A DNA stretch of 64,000 nucleotides from an uncultured Flavobacterium sp. (GCA_937773775.1 CALJVL010000006.1:62001-126000); one strand, 5' to 3'; positions 45,648-55,390 are shown, numbered from the stretch's first letter. Program-made: numbers and translations. The notes: a model not told the origin generated them from the sequence alone.

Positions 45648-46520
45648 TTATTTTAAATAAGAACGCAGTTCTTGACGGTATTGTGACGCGCTTTTACCTG
45701 TAAACTCCTTAAATGACTTATTGAAATGTCCGAAGTTGTTAAAGCCACTTTCGTAGCAAACTTCTGATATGCTGATGGGTTTTTCGGCTAATAATTTTGA
45801 TGCATGAACCAATCGATAATCATTCACGAATTTAGTAAAGGTTTCATTGGTTATGTTCTTAAAATATCTGTAAAATGAAGGAACAGTCATGGAAACGAGC
45901 TCCGAAATTTCTTCAAGGCTAATGTTTTCTTGAAAATGATCTTTCACATAATTATAGACAACGTTCATACGGTCATTATCTTGCATTTGCATTTCCATGG
46001 AAAAGCCTTCAGCGTTCAAAATTGTACTATCCTTTGATAATTCCAATTCGTTTAAGACTGATAGCATGTTCAAAAGTCGCTCTAGTTGCGTTTGTTCGTT
46101 GAGTGCCTCGATTCTTTCTCCAAGTATTTTTTTGGTTTTTCCTGCAAAGGATATGCCTTGTTTGGCCTGACGGAATAAATTTCTAATATTTGTCATTTCT
46201 GAAATATCAAAGAAAGCATTTCCAAGAAAGTCAGGCTTCATTTGTATAACGGTTTCTTTTTTATTTCCCGTCTCCTCATCTGCAAAGCCACAGTGAGGTA
46301 AGTTACTACCTATTAGTATTAAATCACCATCGTTATAATAAGATACGTGACTGCCTACTTGTCGTTTACCTGAGCCCCCATTAATATAAACCAATTCTAT
46401 TTCTGGGTGATAATGCCAGTGGCTCGCGTGAATATTAGTGTTTTCTTCGTGTTTACTGATAGAAAATGAACTACCGAAAGAAGGAATTATGATTTCTAAG
46501 TTAGGGAGTATAGGTCTCGT
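45648..46520 (-). CDS. AraC-family regulator, apparent ACG start
   Basis: A cupin-like N-terminus senses a small molecule, and the C-terminal two helix-turn-helix motifs bind DNA (ISLEEISELVSMTVPSFYRY and ISISEVCYESGFNNFGHFNK). The frame, full length at about 290 residues, starts right after an in-frame TAG: the first codons read AAT ACG AGA CCT ATA CTC. Relatives normally begin ATG-(Lys/Arg)-Pro-Ile-Leu, so ACG stands where ATG would be. The conserved N-terminus NLEIIIPSFGSSFSIS, ending in HWHYHPEIELVYINGG, lies upstream of the next TTG (46394), so a start there would cut away half the sensor domain. Non-standard ACG use, loss of start, or a sequencing error are all possible. Confidence 0.8.
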   Translation of the reverse strand, partial: TRPILPNLEIIIPSFGSSFSISKHEENTNIHASHWHYHPEIELVYINGGSGKRQVGSHVSYYNDGDLILIGSNLPHCGFADEETGNKKETVIQMKPDFLGNAFFDISEMTNIRNLFRQAKQGISFAGKTKKILGERIEALNEQTQLERLLNMLSVLNELELSKDSTILNAEGFSMEMQMQDNDRMNVVYNYVKDHFQENISLEEISELVSMTVPSFYRYFKNITNETFTKFVNDYRLVHASKLLAEKPISISEVCYESGFNNFGHFNKSFKEFTGKSASQYRQELRSYLK

Positions 46521-46543
46521 ATTCTATATATTTGTAATTTATG

Positions 46544-46551
46544 CAAATTTA
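46544..46551 (-). promoter_or_regulatory. -7 element of the AraC-family gene
   Basis: TAAATTTG on the minus strand matches the consensus and lies about 23 bp from the apparent ACG start, which supports that start position. Confidence 0.5.
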
Positions 46552-46659
46552 CATAATACTGCGAAATTGTTGAGGTTTTTAACCTTTATCGATTTCGTTA
46601 AAGATAAAATAGCATATAATTGTGAAAATCCTGCATTATACGCAATGGAATGATTGGTC

Positions 46660-46667
46660 TAATTTTG
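46660..46667 (+). promoter_or_regulatory. -7 element of the small secreted protein gene
   Basis: TAATTTTG matches TAnnTTTG, about 34 bp upstream of the start codon. No clear TTG lies at the right distance. Confidence 0.5.
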
Positions 46668-46701
46668 TAATAGTTAAAAGGATTACAAATTTAAAACTTC
46701 A

Positions 46702-47298
46702 ATGATGAAAAATATTTTAAAATTTAGTTTAGTAGTAGCAGCTCTATTGACTGTTATGAATGTAAGTGCATTAGGAAATGACTTTTCTCTAGATGTAAAA
46801 AAAGTACAAGGAATGAAATTGACTTTTGTTCTTAATGAGGTAAGTAAAGTAGAGTTGTCAATTGTTGATTTAGATAACAAACTAATTCATACAGAAAATC
46901 TAAATTCTAACGGAAGTGTCAATAGAACTTATGATTTGAATGCTTTACCTGAAGGAACCTATTTTCTTGTAGCAGAGTCCGACACAAAAATTGCAAGATA
47001 TGAAATTTCTATTACAGGGCAAACAGCAGTTCTTGGCGAAAATGCAGTTAAAGAGACATATAAACCTATATTAGTTAACAAGAATGGTTTGGTTTCTTTT
47101 AGTATTTTTAACTTGTTTGATAGCCCAGTGAGTATTAAAATTTACAATGCTGCTGATGAAGTAGTATACACTAGTCCCTTGATAAACGAGCAACATATTT
47201 CTAAATATTTTGATATTAGAAATTTAGCCAATGAACAATATACTTTTGTCATGAGTTATGGCGATAAGATTTTTGTTGAAAATGCTAGCTCTAAGTAA
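46702..47298 (+). CDS. Small secreted beta-rich protein (DUF3244-like)
   Basis: The 198 residues begin with a signal peptide (ILKFSLVVAALLTVMNVSA). The mature part holds two related beta-sandwich-like halves: VELSIVDLDNKLIHTENL with LPEGTYFLVAESDTK, and SFSIFNLFDSPVSIKIYNA with LANEQYTFVMSYGDK. This repeats the look of T9SS type A-like sorting folds without a sorting end. DUF3244-like secreted proteins have a similar layout. It has its own promoter and terminator, so it is a single-gene unit. Confidence 0.8.
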   Translation: MMKNILKFSLVVAALLTVMNVSALGNDFSLDVKKVQGMKLTFVLNEVSKVELSIVDLDNKLIHTENLNSNGSVNRTYDLNALPEGTYFLVAESDTKIARYEISITGQTAVLGENAVKETYKPILVNKNGLVSFSIFNLFDSPVSIKIYNAADEVVYTSPLINEQHISKYFDIRNLANEQYTFVMSYGDKIFVENASSK

Positions 47299-47322
47299 TT
47301 AGGTACTTATTAACATGTAGTA

Positions 47323-47355
47323 AGAAACAGCTCTATTTTTAGAGCTGTTTCTTTT
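47323..47355 (+). terminator. Terminator after the secreted protein gene (bidirectional)
   Basis: AGAAACAGCTCT and AGAGCTGTTTCT pair perfectly around ATTTTT and are followed by T5 on the plus strand. It also lies at the end of the minus-strand oxidoreductase gene. Confidence 0.88.
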
Positions 47356-48341
47356 TATAATATATTCCCGACAATTTTGTCCATAACCCAACTGGTATGG
47401 GTTGCCGTCTTTCCATTAGATGGATGTTTATGGTCAGAGGTGAGGCTTTCGCGCATCTGTTGCACATGGTGTAATTGAATGTTTTCTGGGTGTTCTATAA
47501 AAAGTCTAGTTTCACCTTCATCATTTCTTAGCAATAGTGGTTCATTTTCGAAGACGGAAAATGTTATTTTCCCTTTACTACCGTATATTTCAACGAGGTC
47601 TTCTCTAGTATAAGAACCAAAATTCCAACTCCCGGAACCTGTAATTCCTGATTCATGGAGCCAACTTGCCGATACTGCATCTTTGGCAGAATATAAGCCT
47701 TGCTGGTTTAAACTTATTCCTGAAGCTTCTTTTATATCTCCTAGTAAGAAGGTAAATAAATCCAATCCATGACTAGCCAAATCATCAAAATACCCTGCTG
47801 TTGCAATGTTGGAATCTGTTCTCCAATTATAGCTACCAGACAGATCTTGTTTTGTTGTTGGCTTGCTTAAGTGCCACCTTATATGTCTGACTTCACCGAT
47901 TTTACCTGAATCAAGCCACGTTTTTATTTGTAAAAAGCGTGGCAAGCTACGTCTGTAATAAGCAACAAATAAAGGGATGTTTTTTTCTTTAAAAGTTTCG
48001 TAAATGGCTAAGCTTTCTTGATAACTTGGTGACAAAGGTTTTTCGATACAACATATTTTACCCGCTAATGCTACTTTTAGTCCATAGTATTTATGCGTGT
48101 CTGGAGGAGTGGCAATGTAAATGGCATCGACTTCAGGATCATTGATTAAGTCATCGGCATCAGTATAGTACTTAGTTATTCCATGTCGTTTCGCGTAATC
48201 AGCAGCTTTAATAGCATCTCTCCTCATAACAGCTTTAATTTTAAAGCCTTCTGTTTTTTGGAATGCCGGACCACTTTTTATTTCGGTAACATCGCCGCAT
48301 CCTAATATTCCCCATCGAATGATTTTACTATTCTTAGTCAT
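47355..48341 (-). CDS. Gfo/Idh/MocA-family NAD(P)-dependent oxidoreductase
   Basis: The 328 residues begin with a Rossmann fold (RWGILGCGDVTEIKSGPAF, then a beta-alpha-beta pattern) and the family signature IEKPLSPSYQES with the catalytic lysine at about residue 94. The rest is the alpha/beta domain of the family. Members oxidise sugar alcohols, trans-dihydrodiols or similar. The substrate is unknown. It is not obviously in an operon with the dsbA-like gene downstream of which it lies (35 bp), though the spacing allows it. Confidence 0.9.
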   Translation of the reverse strand: MTKNSKIIRWGILGCGDVTEIKSGPAFQKTEGFKIKAVMRRDAIKAADYAKRHGITKYYTDADDLINDPEVDAIYIATPPDTHKYYGLKVALAGKICCIEKPLSPSYQESLAIYETFKEKNIPLFVAYYRRSLPRFLQIKTWLDSGKIGEVRHIRWHLSKPTTKQDLSGSYNWRTDSNIATAGYFDDLASHGLDLFTFLLGDIKEASGISLNQQGLYSAKDAVSASWLHESGITGSGSWNFGSYTREDLVEIYGSKGKITFSVFENEPLLLRNDEGETRLFIEHPENIQLHHVQQMRESLTSDHKHPSNGKTATHTSWVMDKIVGNIL

Positions 48342-48376
48342 GTTTTAAAATTATATCAAGTTAGCTCTGATTGTGT

Positions 48377-49093
48377 CTAGTCACATCCGTCTATTCCGCA
48401 ACTATCTCCATCGGTTGTGTTTAGGAGCGTTGGTTTCGAGATAAATTTGCCTTCTTCCCATACTTTTTCTAAAGTTTTCACGAAAGTTTCCACGTGTTGG
48501 GCTCCAGACACTGCGTATTTATTGTCAAAGACAAAGAATGGAACGCCCTGAACGCCGATTGACTGTGCTTCAAGTATATCTTCTTGTACTTCTTTTGCGT
48601 AAACATTAGATTGTAAAACGGCTTCAATTTCTTTAATGTCTAGTCCTACTTCTAATCCTAATTTGCTTAAGCTTAGTAAATCATTTATGTTTTTACCTTC
48701 TGTCAAATAGGCTTTAAACAACAATTCTTCCAGCTCGTCTGATAAGTTGTGTTTCTTAGCTAAATGTAGTAAACGATGTGCGTTAAATGAATTGGCCATA
48801 ACGGCTTTTTCAAAATGAAAATCCAATCCTGAATTTTTGGCGTTTTGCGTCATGCTGTCCATCATTTCTTGGGCCCAGAGTTTGTCTTTTTGGTATTTTG
48901 TTGCTAAGTGTTCAACCATATCGTCATCTTCCGATGCAACAAAGCTGGAGTCCAACTGGAAACTTTTCCATTCGATTTCAACGGCATCTTTGTGTTCAAA
49001 TTGTGCTAGAGCCCCTTCAATTCTTCTTTTTCCTATGTAACAGTAAGGACACATGATATCCGACCAGATTTGTATTTTTAATTTATTTTCCAT
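48377..49093 (-). CDS. DsbA-family oxidoreductase (FrnE-like)
   Basis: I place the start at 49093 (MENKLKIQIWSDIMCPYCYIG); the upstream ATG would add 14 unconserved residues. The 238-residue protein has a thioredoxin fold with the catalytic CPYC motif near residue 15. It contains VEIEWKSFQLDSS, the NSFNAHRLLHLAKKH segment of FrnE/HCCA-like proteins, and cis-Pro region QGVPFFVFDNKYAVSGAQ. No signal peptide is seen, so it is probably cytoplasmic, acting on thiols or dithiol stress. A short cysteine tail (CGIDGCD) may bind metal. Confidence 0.92.
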   Translation of the reverse strand: MENKLKIQIWSDIMCPYCYIGKRRIEGALAQFEHKDAVEIEWKSFQLDSSFVASEDDDMVEHLATKYQKDKLWAQEMMDSMTQNAKNSGLDFHFEKAVMANSFNAHRLLHLAKKHNLSDELEELLFKAYLTEGKNINDLLSLSKLGLEVGLDIKEIEAVLQSNVYAKEVQEDILEAQSIGVQGVPFFVFDNKYAVSGAQHVETFVKTLEKVWEEGKFISKPTLLNTTDGDSCGIDGCD

Positions 49094-49225
49094 TGTGTAT
49101 CTATTTATTGGATTTTCAATTGTTTGTATATACAAATGTAATCAATCTTCTTGGGAACTCTACAGGGTTTATCTTTTAATTGGGAATTGGAAAGTGTACA
49201 AAGAACATGGGTTTCTTTAAAAGCA

Positions 49226-49260
49226 AAAAACCCATCAAAATTTATATTGATGGGTTTTCG
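49226..49260 (-). terminator. Terminator after nuoN (bidirectional)
   Basis: AAAACCCATCA and TGATGGGTTTT pair around an A/T-rich loop, 20 bp past the nuoN stop. T-rich on one side and A-rich on the other, it ends the nuo operon. Confidence 0.85.
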
Positions 49261-49280
49261 TATTGTGTCGTGTTGAATTG

Positions 49281-50651
49281 TTATGCTAGCAGGTCTAAAA
49301 CTAAAGAAGGAAATAAACCCAAAGCAATATTCAAAACAATTGCAATTACGGCAACTGCATAAATAACAAAAGGAGTTGCTGTTCTGACTTCATTAGGTTC
49401 TTTGGTGTACATCGCCAGAATCAATTTAAAGTAGTATCCTACGCTTATAATAGAGTTTATAACAGCAACTATAACTAAAGCAATATAACCAGCCTGAATC
49501 GTTTGATTAAATAAAACCATTTTTGCAAAAAATCCTGCGAATATCGGTATACCGGCCATAGACAATAAAGAGGCAGTTAGGATTGCGGCTAATAATGGGT
49601 TAGTTTTTCCTAATCCGTGGAAATTTGTGATGTCTTCATTTTCACTGTCTTTACAAACATAAAGGATAACGCTGAATGCAGCGATTCCAGCTAAGGCGTA
49701 AGCCGAAGTGTAATACAATAAACTTCCTGCAGCATTGGTTACACTTATCAAAGTCATCAACATAAATCCTGCATGCGAAATACCAGAGTATGCTAACATA
49801 CGTTTTACATTAACCTGACGCAATGCCATAATGTTACCCACGGTCATTGAAGCCATAGAAATGATTACAACAATAATTTGGAACGAAGCAGATAGGTCTG
49901 CATTCATAACGTTCAATAATTTAAATAAGGTTGCGATAGCTACTACTTTTGCTAAAGTACTCATTAAAGCAGTTGTCAAAGCCGGCGAACCTTCGTAAAC
50001 ATCAGGAGCCCAGAAATGAAATGGTACAGCCGCAATTTTGAAAAACATTCCGATAGTTACTAAAATAATCCCAATTGGAAACCAAACGGGTAATTCGGCT
50101 GAACGAGACAATTCGCTTATTTCGGTAACATCAAATGTTCCCATAGCTCCGTAAATTAAACAAATTCCAAACAAGATTATTCCAGAAGCAAAAGATCCCA
50201 TTAGGAAATATTTCAATCCTGCTTCATTACTTTTGACACTCAATCGGTTGCTAGCCGCCAAAATATATAGCGCAATAGACAACACTTCGATTCCCAAGAA
50301 GAACATCGCTAAGTTTCCAAAAGAAACCATGGCTACCGTTCCTGCCAGTAAAAACAATTTTATGGCGATGAAATCGGATATTTTAGTTTGATGGTTTTCA
50401 TATACTTTATGACTCAAGGCCACCAAGAATATGGTTAATATGATAAACAAACCAGAGAATGCAGTAGAAAACTTATTGACAATAATCATGTTGTTGTAAT
50501 AAGCTTCTGGAGAATTAAATTCAGATATGTTCAGGCCAAGAACCGCCAATAATCCAATAATTGTTACAGGGACTATTGCTTTCCTTAATTCAAAAATTTC
50601 AAATAAAAGGCATAAAACACCTAATCCTATTATAGCTATTAATGTATTCAT
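49281..50651 (-). CDS. nuoN: NADH-quinone oxidoreductase subunit N
   Basis: This is an antiporter-like membrane subunit of complex I, which couples NADH oxidation to ion pumping. The 456 residues have about 14 transmembrane segments, with KFFLMGSFASGIILFG and PFHFWAPDVYEGSPALTTAL, the family signature with a conserved Lys/Glu pair. It is the last gene of the nuoA-N operon, 13 bp after nuoM. Confidence 0.96.
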   Translation of the reverse strand: MNTLIAIIGLGVLCLLFEIFELRKAIVPVTIIGLLAVLGLNISEFNSPEAYYNNMIIVNKFSTAFSGLFIILTIFLVALSHKVYENHQTKISDFIAIKLFLLAGTVAMVSFGNLAMFFLGIEVLSIALYILAASNRLSVKSNEAGLKYFLMGSFASGIILFGICLIYGAMGTFDVTEISELSRSAELPVWFPIGIILVTIGMFFKIAAVPFHFWAPDVYEGSPALTTALMSTLAKVVAIATLFKLLNVMNADLSASFQIIVVIISMASMTVGNIMALRQVNVKRMLAYSGISHAGFMLMTLISVTNAAGSLLYYTSAYALAGIAAFSVILYVCKDSENEDITNFHGLGKTNPLLAAILTASLLSMAGIPIFAGFFAKMVLFNQTIQAGYIALVIVAVINSIISVGYYFKLILAMYTKEPNEVRTATPFVIYAVAVIAIVLNIALGLFPSLVLDLLA

Positions 50652-50664
50652 TTTTTTTATTTGA

Positions 50665-52107
50665 CTAGTTAATTCTATTAATTTGAGTTAAAATCTCTTC
50701 AAGACTTGGTGTGATCAAGTCCGTAATTGGTTTAGGATACATTCCGAAAAAGAATAATACAGCGAGGATAAGAACCAAAGCAAATCCTTCTTTGAAAGTT
50801 ACATCAGCAAATACTTTTGTATTTGTTTCTCCCAGCATAGCTTGCTGGTACATTTTCAACATATAGTAAGCACCTAATATAATTGTTGTTCCACCTAAAA
50901 AGGCAAACCAAACATTAATTTGAGAAAGGCTATATAATACGGTAAACTCGCCAACGAAGTTAAAAGTGGTAGGTAATGCTACTGATGCCAATACTAAAAG
51001 CAAGAACATCGAAGCGAATTTTGGTGATTGGGTACGAATACCCCCCATTTCAGCAATTGTCCTCGTTTCATATCTTCTAAAAATGATTTCAGAGATAAAG
51101 AACAATCCAACTACTACAAATCCGTGTGCAATCATTTGTAAAACCGCGCCGCGTAATCCATCAATTGTCAGTGTATAAGTTCCTGCTGCAATCAGTCCGA
51201 CGTGTGCTAATGAAGAGTAAGCCAATAATTTCTTCAAATCTTTTTGTATCAATGCGACGATAGACCCATAAATTACTCCGGCAATTCCAAGGCTAATAAA
51301 GATATACATGTATTCTTTTGCTGCTAGAGGAGCGATTGGCAACTGCCAGCGAATGATACTGTAAAGCCCCATTTTCAACATAATTCCAGAAAGTAACATT
51401 GTACCTACAGCTGGTGCTTTTTGGTACACGTTTGCTTGCCAGGTATGGAAAGGAATAATTGGAATTTTAATAGCATAAGCTAAAAAGAAAGCTAGGAATA
51501 TCCATAGTTGTTCCGTTGTTGATAAGTTCAAGTTGTATAGATCCTCAATCAAGAAGCTTCCTGCTTTTTGAAATAGATATATAAATGCAATAAGCATAAA
51601 CAATGAACCTGCTAGCGTGTAGATAAAGAATTTTACCACTGCTTTTTTACGTTCTTCATCATCTCCGTTACCCCATATTAAAGCGATAAAGTAAATTGGT
51701 ATTAAAGACAATTCCCAGAAGATGTAATATAAAAGTCCGTCTGCCGCCAAGAAAGTTCCCGCCATTGCAAAAGACATAAATAGAATTAAAGAGTAGAATG
51801 ATTTTGAGTTTTTATAGTCGTTCCCAAATGAGGTATAAATAATGATTGGTGTTAATGCCGTAGTCAATAATAGCATGGCGATAGACAGTCCATCGGCCTT
51901 TAATGCAAATGAAACATTGGGTTGGTTGATCCATTGGCTCAAAAAGCTAATGTTTTCACCCAAATTAAAATGGTTTAACAATACAATCGAACATCCTAGA
52001 GCTGATATTCCAAAGAACAAAGCCACTTTTGAAGCCAGTTTGTCACCAGCGATATAAGTCGCAAATGCGCCAACTAAAAGTATAATTAATATGAGAGATA
52101 CATTCAT
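50665..52107 (-). CDS. nuoM: NADH-quinone oxidoreductase subunit M
   Basis: This is an antiporter-like proton-channel subunit of complex I. The 480 residues have the usual 14 spans, with FFIYTLAGSLFMLIAFIYL and the conserved PFHTWQANVYQKAPAVGTML. An HxHVG-like segment LLAYSSLAHVGLIAAGTYT is also seen. It lies 9 bp downstream of nuoL. Confidence 0.96.
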   Translation of the reverse strand: MNVSLILIILLVGAFATYIAGDKLASKVALFFGISALGCSIVLLNHFNLGENISFLSQWINQPNVSFALKADGLSIAMLLLTTALTPIIIYTSFGNDYKNSKSFYSLILFMSFAMAGTFLAADGLLYYIFWELSLIPIYFIALIWGNGDDEERKKAVVKFFIYTLAGSLFMLIAFIYLFQKAGSFLIEDLYNLNLSTTEQLWIFLAFFLAYAIKIPIIPFHTWQANVYQKAPAVGTMLLSGIMLKMGLYSIIRWQLPIAPLAAKEYMYIFISLGIAGVIYGSIVALIQKDLKKLLAYSSLAHVGLIAAGTYTLTIDGLRGAVLQMIAHGFVVVGLFFISEIIFRRYETRTIAEMGGIRTQSPKFASMFLLLVLASVALPTTFNFVGEFTVLYSLSQINVWFAFLGGTTIILGAYYMLKMYQQAMLGETNTKVFADVTFKEGFALVLILAVLFFFGMYPKPITDLITPSLEEILTQINRIN

Positions 52108-52116
52108 AGTATAAAA

Positions 52117-54000
52117 TTATTGAGCTAAAAATAAATAGGTTATGATGGCACAAATGCCTAAAACAAAAGCGAAAAGATAAAAGCCTATGCTTCCGCTTTG
52201 TAATTTTTTTCCTTGAAAACCTATTTCGTTGGTTACTTTTCCTAATCCTAAAACTAAAGATGATAAAGTGGTTTCTACATTATCTCTAAAGAATTTTGAC
52301 AATCCATTTATTGATTTCACGAAAATGGAATCATAAATTTCATCAACATAGTATTTATTGTAAAGCACTTTAGCAAAACCAGTGATTTTTTCATCTTCTT
52401 CAGGAACGAGGCTCTGTTTGATGTATTTTGAATATGCAATTCCAATTCCAACTAATCCTCCAATTACGGCAACTAACATCAACATATATTCTGATGTTCC
52501 AAAGTGGTGCTCTTCGGTAGCGGCTTTTGTGAATAATGGCGCTAGGTAATTATTCAACCAACTATTTGTTGGTAAACTTATCAATCCTCCCAAGGTTGCC
52601 AGTATGGCCAATACAACTAGCGGGAATGTAATTAGGGCAGGACTTTCATGCAAATGACTTTTTTGTTCTGCAGTACCTCTAAATTCTTTGAAGAAAGTAA
52701 GATATAATAAACGGAACATATAGAATGCCGTCATCAGCGATGCCAATGAAGCGATGAACCAAAGTATTTTGTTGTGCTCAAAGGCGACCATTAAGATTTC
52801 ATCTTTCGAGAAGAACCCTGAAAAAGGAGGTATTCCTGAAATTGCTAATGAAGAGATTAAGAAAGTTACAAAGGTAATAGTCATAACTTTTTTCAAACCA
52901 CCCATTTTGCGCATATCTTGTTCACCATGTAAAGCGTGTATTACTGAACCGGAGCCCAAGAACAAACAAGCTTTAAAGAACGCATGTGTGATAACATGGA
53001 AAACCGCTACTTCGTATGCACCTAAACCTAAGGCCAAGAACATTAAACCTAGTTGAGATACAGTAGAGTAGGCTAGTACTTTTTTGATATCGGTTTGAAC
53101 CAATGCAATAGTTGCAGCTACCAAGGCAGTAACAGAACCAACGATAGCAATTATATTTTGAACGTCTGGAGCTAAATCAAATAAATAATTTAATCGCGTA
53201 ATCATAAAGACACCTGCAGTTACCATGGTCGCAGCATGTATTAATGCCGAAACTGGTGTAGGACCTGCCATGGCATCAGGCAGCCAGGTGTATAATGGAA
53301 TTTGTGCTGATTTTCCGCAAGCTCCGATGAATAAAGCAAAAGCTGCAGCAGAAATCCAATACATGTTGAGGTCGGTAGCGCCAGCAATAGCGGTTTTCAG
53401 AGTATCATAATCTACAGTTGAAAATAAGGAACCAATGATGAATATCCCGATTAGCAATCCAAGATCACCAATTCTATTCATAATGAATGCTTTCTTAGCT
53501 GCGTCATTAAACTCTTGATTTTTATGCCAGAAGCCGATAAGAAGATATGAACAAAGTCCTACACCTTCCCAACCGATGAATAATACCAATAGGTTACTTC
53601 CAATCACTAAAGTGATCATGAAAAATATAAACAGATTCAAATAAGCAAAATACTTATGCATATTTTCATCATCACTCATGTAGCTGATCGAGTACATGTG
53701 AATTAACGAACCAATACCTGTAACGAAAAGCAACCATAGAATTGATAATTGGTCTAAAAGAAAGCCAAAATCGACCTTGAAATTACTAATTTCAATCCAA
53801 TCAAATAAAGAAATACGTATGATTTGTTGCGTTTGGTTAATCTGCATGAAAAAATAGACAGAAGCTGCAAATGAAACTGCGACAGTAAGTGTTCCTATAA
53901 TTCCGGAAGCTGATTTCCCAACACTTTTGCCGAAGAAAACATTAAATAAAAACCCTAAAAAAGGAGCTAATAATAATAGTAAAGTTAAACTTGTATCCAT
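52117..54000 (-). CDS. nuoL: NADH-quinone oxidoreductase subunit L
   Basis: This is the largest antiporter-like subunit of complex I. The 627 residues include the N-terminal core and the long lateral helix. The motifs WEGVGLCSYLLIGFW, PLYTWLPDAMAGPTPVSAL and IHAATMVTAGVFMITRL carry the channel Lys and His residues. The C-terminal region (after residue 480) is the amphipathic arm that couples the pumps. It follows nuoK by 6 bp. Confidence 0.97.
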   Translation of the reverse strand: MDTSLTLLLLLAPFLGFLFNVFFGKSVGKSASGIIGTLTVAVSFAASVYFFMQINQTQQIIRISLFDWIEISNFKVDFGFLLDQLSILWLLFVTGIGSLIHMYSISYMSDDENMHKYFAYLNLFIFFMITLVIGSNLLVLFIGWEGVGLCSYLLIGFWHKNQEFNDAAKKAFIMNRIGDLGLLIGIFIIGSLFSTVDYDTLKTAIAGATDLNMYWISAAAFALFIGACGKSAQIPLYTWLPDAMAGPTPVSALIHAATMVTAGVFMITRLNYLFDLAPDVQNIIAIVGSVTALVAATIALVQTDIKKVLAYSTVSQLGLMFLALGLGAYEVAVFHVITHAFFKACLFLGSGSVIHALHGEQDMRKMGGLKKVMTITFVTFLISSLAISGIPPFSGFFSKDEILMVAFEHNKILWFIASLASLMTAFYMFRLLYLTFFKEFRGTAEQKSHLHESPALITFPLVVLAILATLGGLISLPTNSWLNNYLAPLFTKAATEEHHFGTSEYMLMLVAVIGGLVGIGIAYSKYIKQSLVPEEDEKITGFAKVLYNKYYVDEIYDSIFVKSINGLSKFFRDNVETTLSSLVLGLGKVTNEIGFQGKKLQSGSIGFYLFAFVLGICAIITYLFLAQ

Positions 54001-54006
54001 TGAAAT

Positions 54007-54327
54007 TTATCCTTTTAAGTTTTTTAAATTATTGATATCAATCGAACCTAAATTTCTAAATATCGAAACTAGAATGGCTAATCCTACGGCAACTTCTGCA
54101 GCAGCTACGGCCATTGAAAAAAACACGAAAATTTGTCCTTGTGCATCCTGATGATAGGTTGAAAAAGCAACAAACAAAAGATTGACTGCATTAAGCATAA
54201 TTTCTACAGACATAAATACGATAATTGCATTTCGCCTGTATAATACGCCAAAGACCCCAATACAAAAAAGAATCGTAGAAAGGAAAATGTAGTTTTCGAT
54301 TCCTATTTCATTTAAAATATTGTTCAT
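54007..54327 (-). CDS. nuoK: NADH-quinone oxidoreductase subunit K
   Basis: This 106-residue three-span subunit of the complex I membrane arm ([19 protein letters not shown] core, here [18 protein letters not shown] with the key Glu) starts within the ATGA overlap of the nuoJ stop. That overlap shows the true end of nuoJ even though nuoJ is interrupted. Confidence 0.95.
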   Translation of the reverse strand: MNNILNEIGIENYIFLSTILFCIGVFGVLYRRNAIIVFMSVEIMLNAVNLLFVAFSTYHQDAQGQIFVFFSMAVAAAEVAVGLAILVSIFRNLGSIDINNLKNLKG

Positions 54328-54845
54328 GTTATTTCTCTGTTTTTTTCTTTTTTAGACAATAGAACAGTTCCAATCATTGCCACTAGTAGCAATATTGATG
54401 CAAATTCGAAAGGAACCATGTATTCGTTTAAAAGTACTTTTCCTAAAACTTTTATAGATTGGTAATCTTCTCCAGTACTTATGTATTCTCCAACGATAGG
54501 TTTTGAGTTGATGAAGACCAAAATTAAAACGACAGTTTATCAAGCAAAAAGAAACAATCGCTCCTAGTCTTGTAATTCTGGGGTTTGTGAACTTCATTTT
54601 CTTTATTGAGGTTCATCAACATTATGGTGAATTAAAAATAAGATCATAATTGCTCCAGAGTAGACAATAATGTGTACAATGGCAAGAAATTGAGAGTTCA
54701 ATAGCAGATAATGACCCGCTATTGTAAAGAAGCAAATGACAAGATATAAGGCGCTGTGTATTGGGTTTCTACTAAATATAGTTAAAAATGCAGTAGCTAT
54801 AGTGACAGCTCCTAGTACACAAAAAATGATAAGCATAGTTGACAT
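54324..54845 (-). pseudogene. nuoJ: NADH-quinone oxidoreductase subunit J, broken by three 1-base insertions
   Basis: NuoJ is a five-span membrane subunit of complex I. The start MSTMLIIFCVLGAVTIATAF and the end YMVPFEFASILLLVAMIGTV are both in place and in the same frame. Between them the frame shifts three times: extra T at 54632-54633, extra G in the run 54580-54583, and extra T in 54536-54538 (plus-strand bases). Removing one base at each gives a normal NuoJ through FLFTIMLMNLN, then RITRLGAIVSFCLITVV. As written the protein stops after 80 residues. The three insertions add to a whole codon, so the downstream end is back in frame. Most likely sequencing errors, since the operon is otherwise intact. 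Confidence 0.9.
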
Positions 54846-55390
54846 TAGTTAGCGTTTTTAAGTTGTGCATTTTTCATTGCGATATCTAAAGGCATTACCA
54901 ATTTATCCTTCCCATAAATAAAATCTTCTCTTTCGTAACTTGATGCAACTAATTCTTTAGAAGTCGTCAAATAAACAGCATCTTTTGGACAGGCATCTTC
55001 ACATAAACCGCAAAAAATACAACGCAACATATTTATCTCATATATCGAGGCATATTTTTCTTCTCTGTAAAGGTGTTTTTCATCCGGCTTGCGTTCCGCC
55101 GCTGTCATGGTAATTGCTTCCGCCGGACATGATAAAGCGCATAATCCGCAGGCGGTGCAGTTTTCTCTACCTTGTTCGTCACGTTTTAATTGGTGTTGAC
55201 CACGGTAAACTGGACTTCTTTCACGTACCTGTTCAGGGTATTGAATTGTAACTTTTCTTGTAAACAAATGTTTAATTGTGATTATCATTCCCTTGACAAT
55301 CGCAAGTAGATACATTCTTTCTAAAAAAGACATCTCTTTGTGAGAGACTACTTTTTTTCGTCCAGATAAGGATATGGTTTCTATCGACAT
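54845..55390 (-). CDS. nuoI: NADH-quinone oxidoreductase subunit I
   Basis: This is the ferredoxin-like subunit that carries clusters N6a and N6b between the NADH arm and the quinone site. The 181 residues have two CxxCxxCxxxCP motifs: ENCTACGLCALSCPAEAI and LRCIFCGLCEDACPKDAV. The N-terminus is longer than in some relatives (ISLSGRKKVVSHKEMSFLER). Its stop overlaps the nuoJ start by 1 bp. Confidence 0.97.
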   Translation of the reverse strand: MSIETISLSGRKKVVSHKEMSFLERMYLLAIVKGMIITIKHLFTRKVTIQYPEQVRERSPVYRGQHQLKRDEQGRENCTACGLCALSCPAEAITMTAAERKPDEKHLYREEKYASIYEINMLRCIFCGLCEDACPKDAVYLTTSKELVASSYEREDFIYGKDKLVMPLDIAMKNAQLKNAN

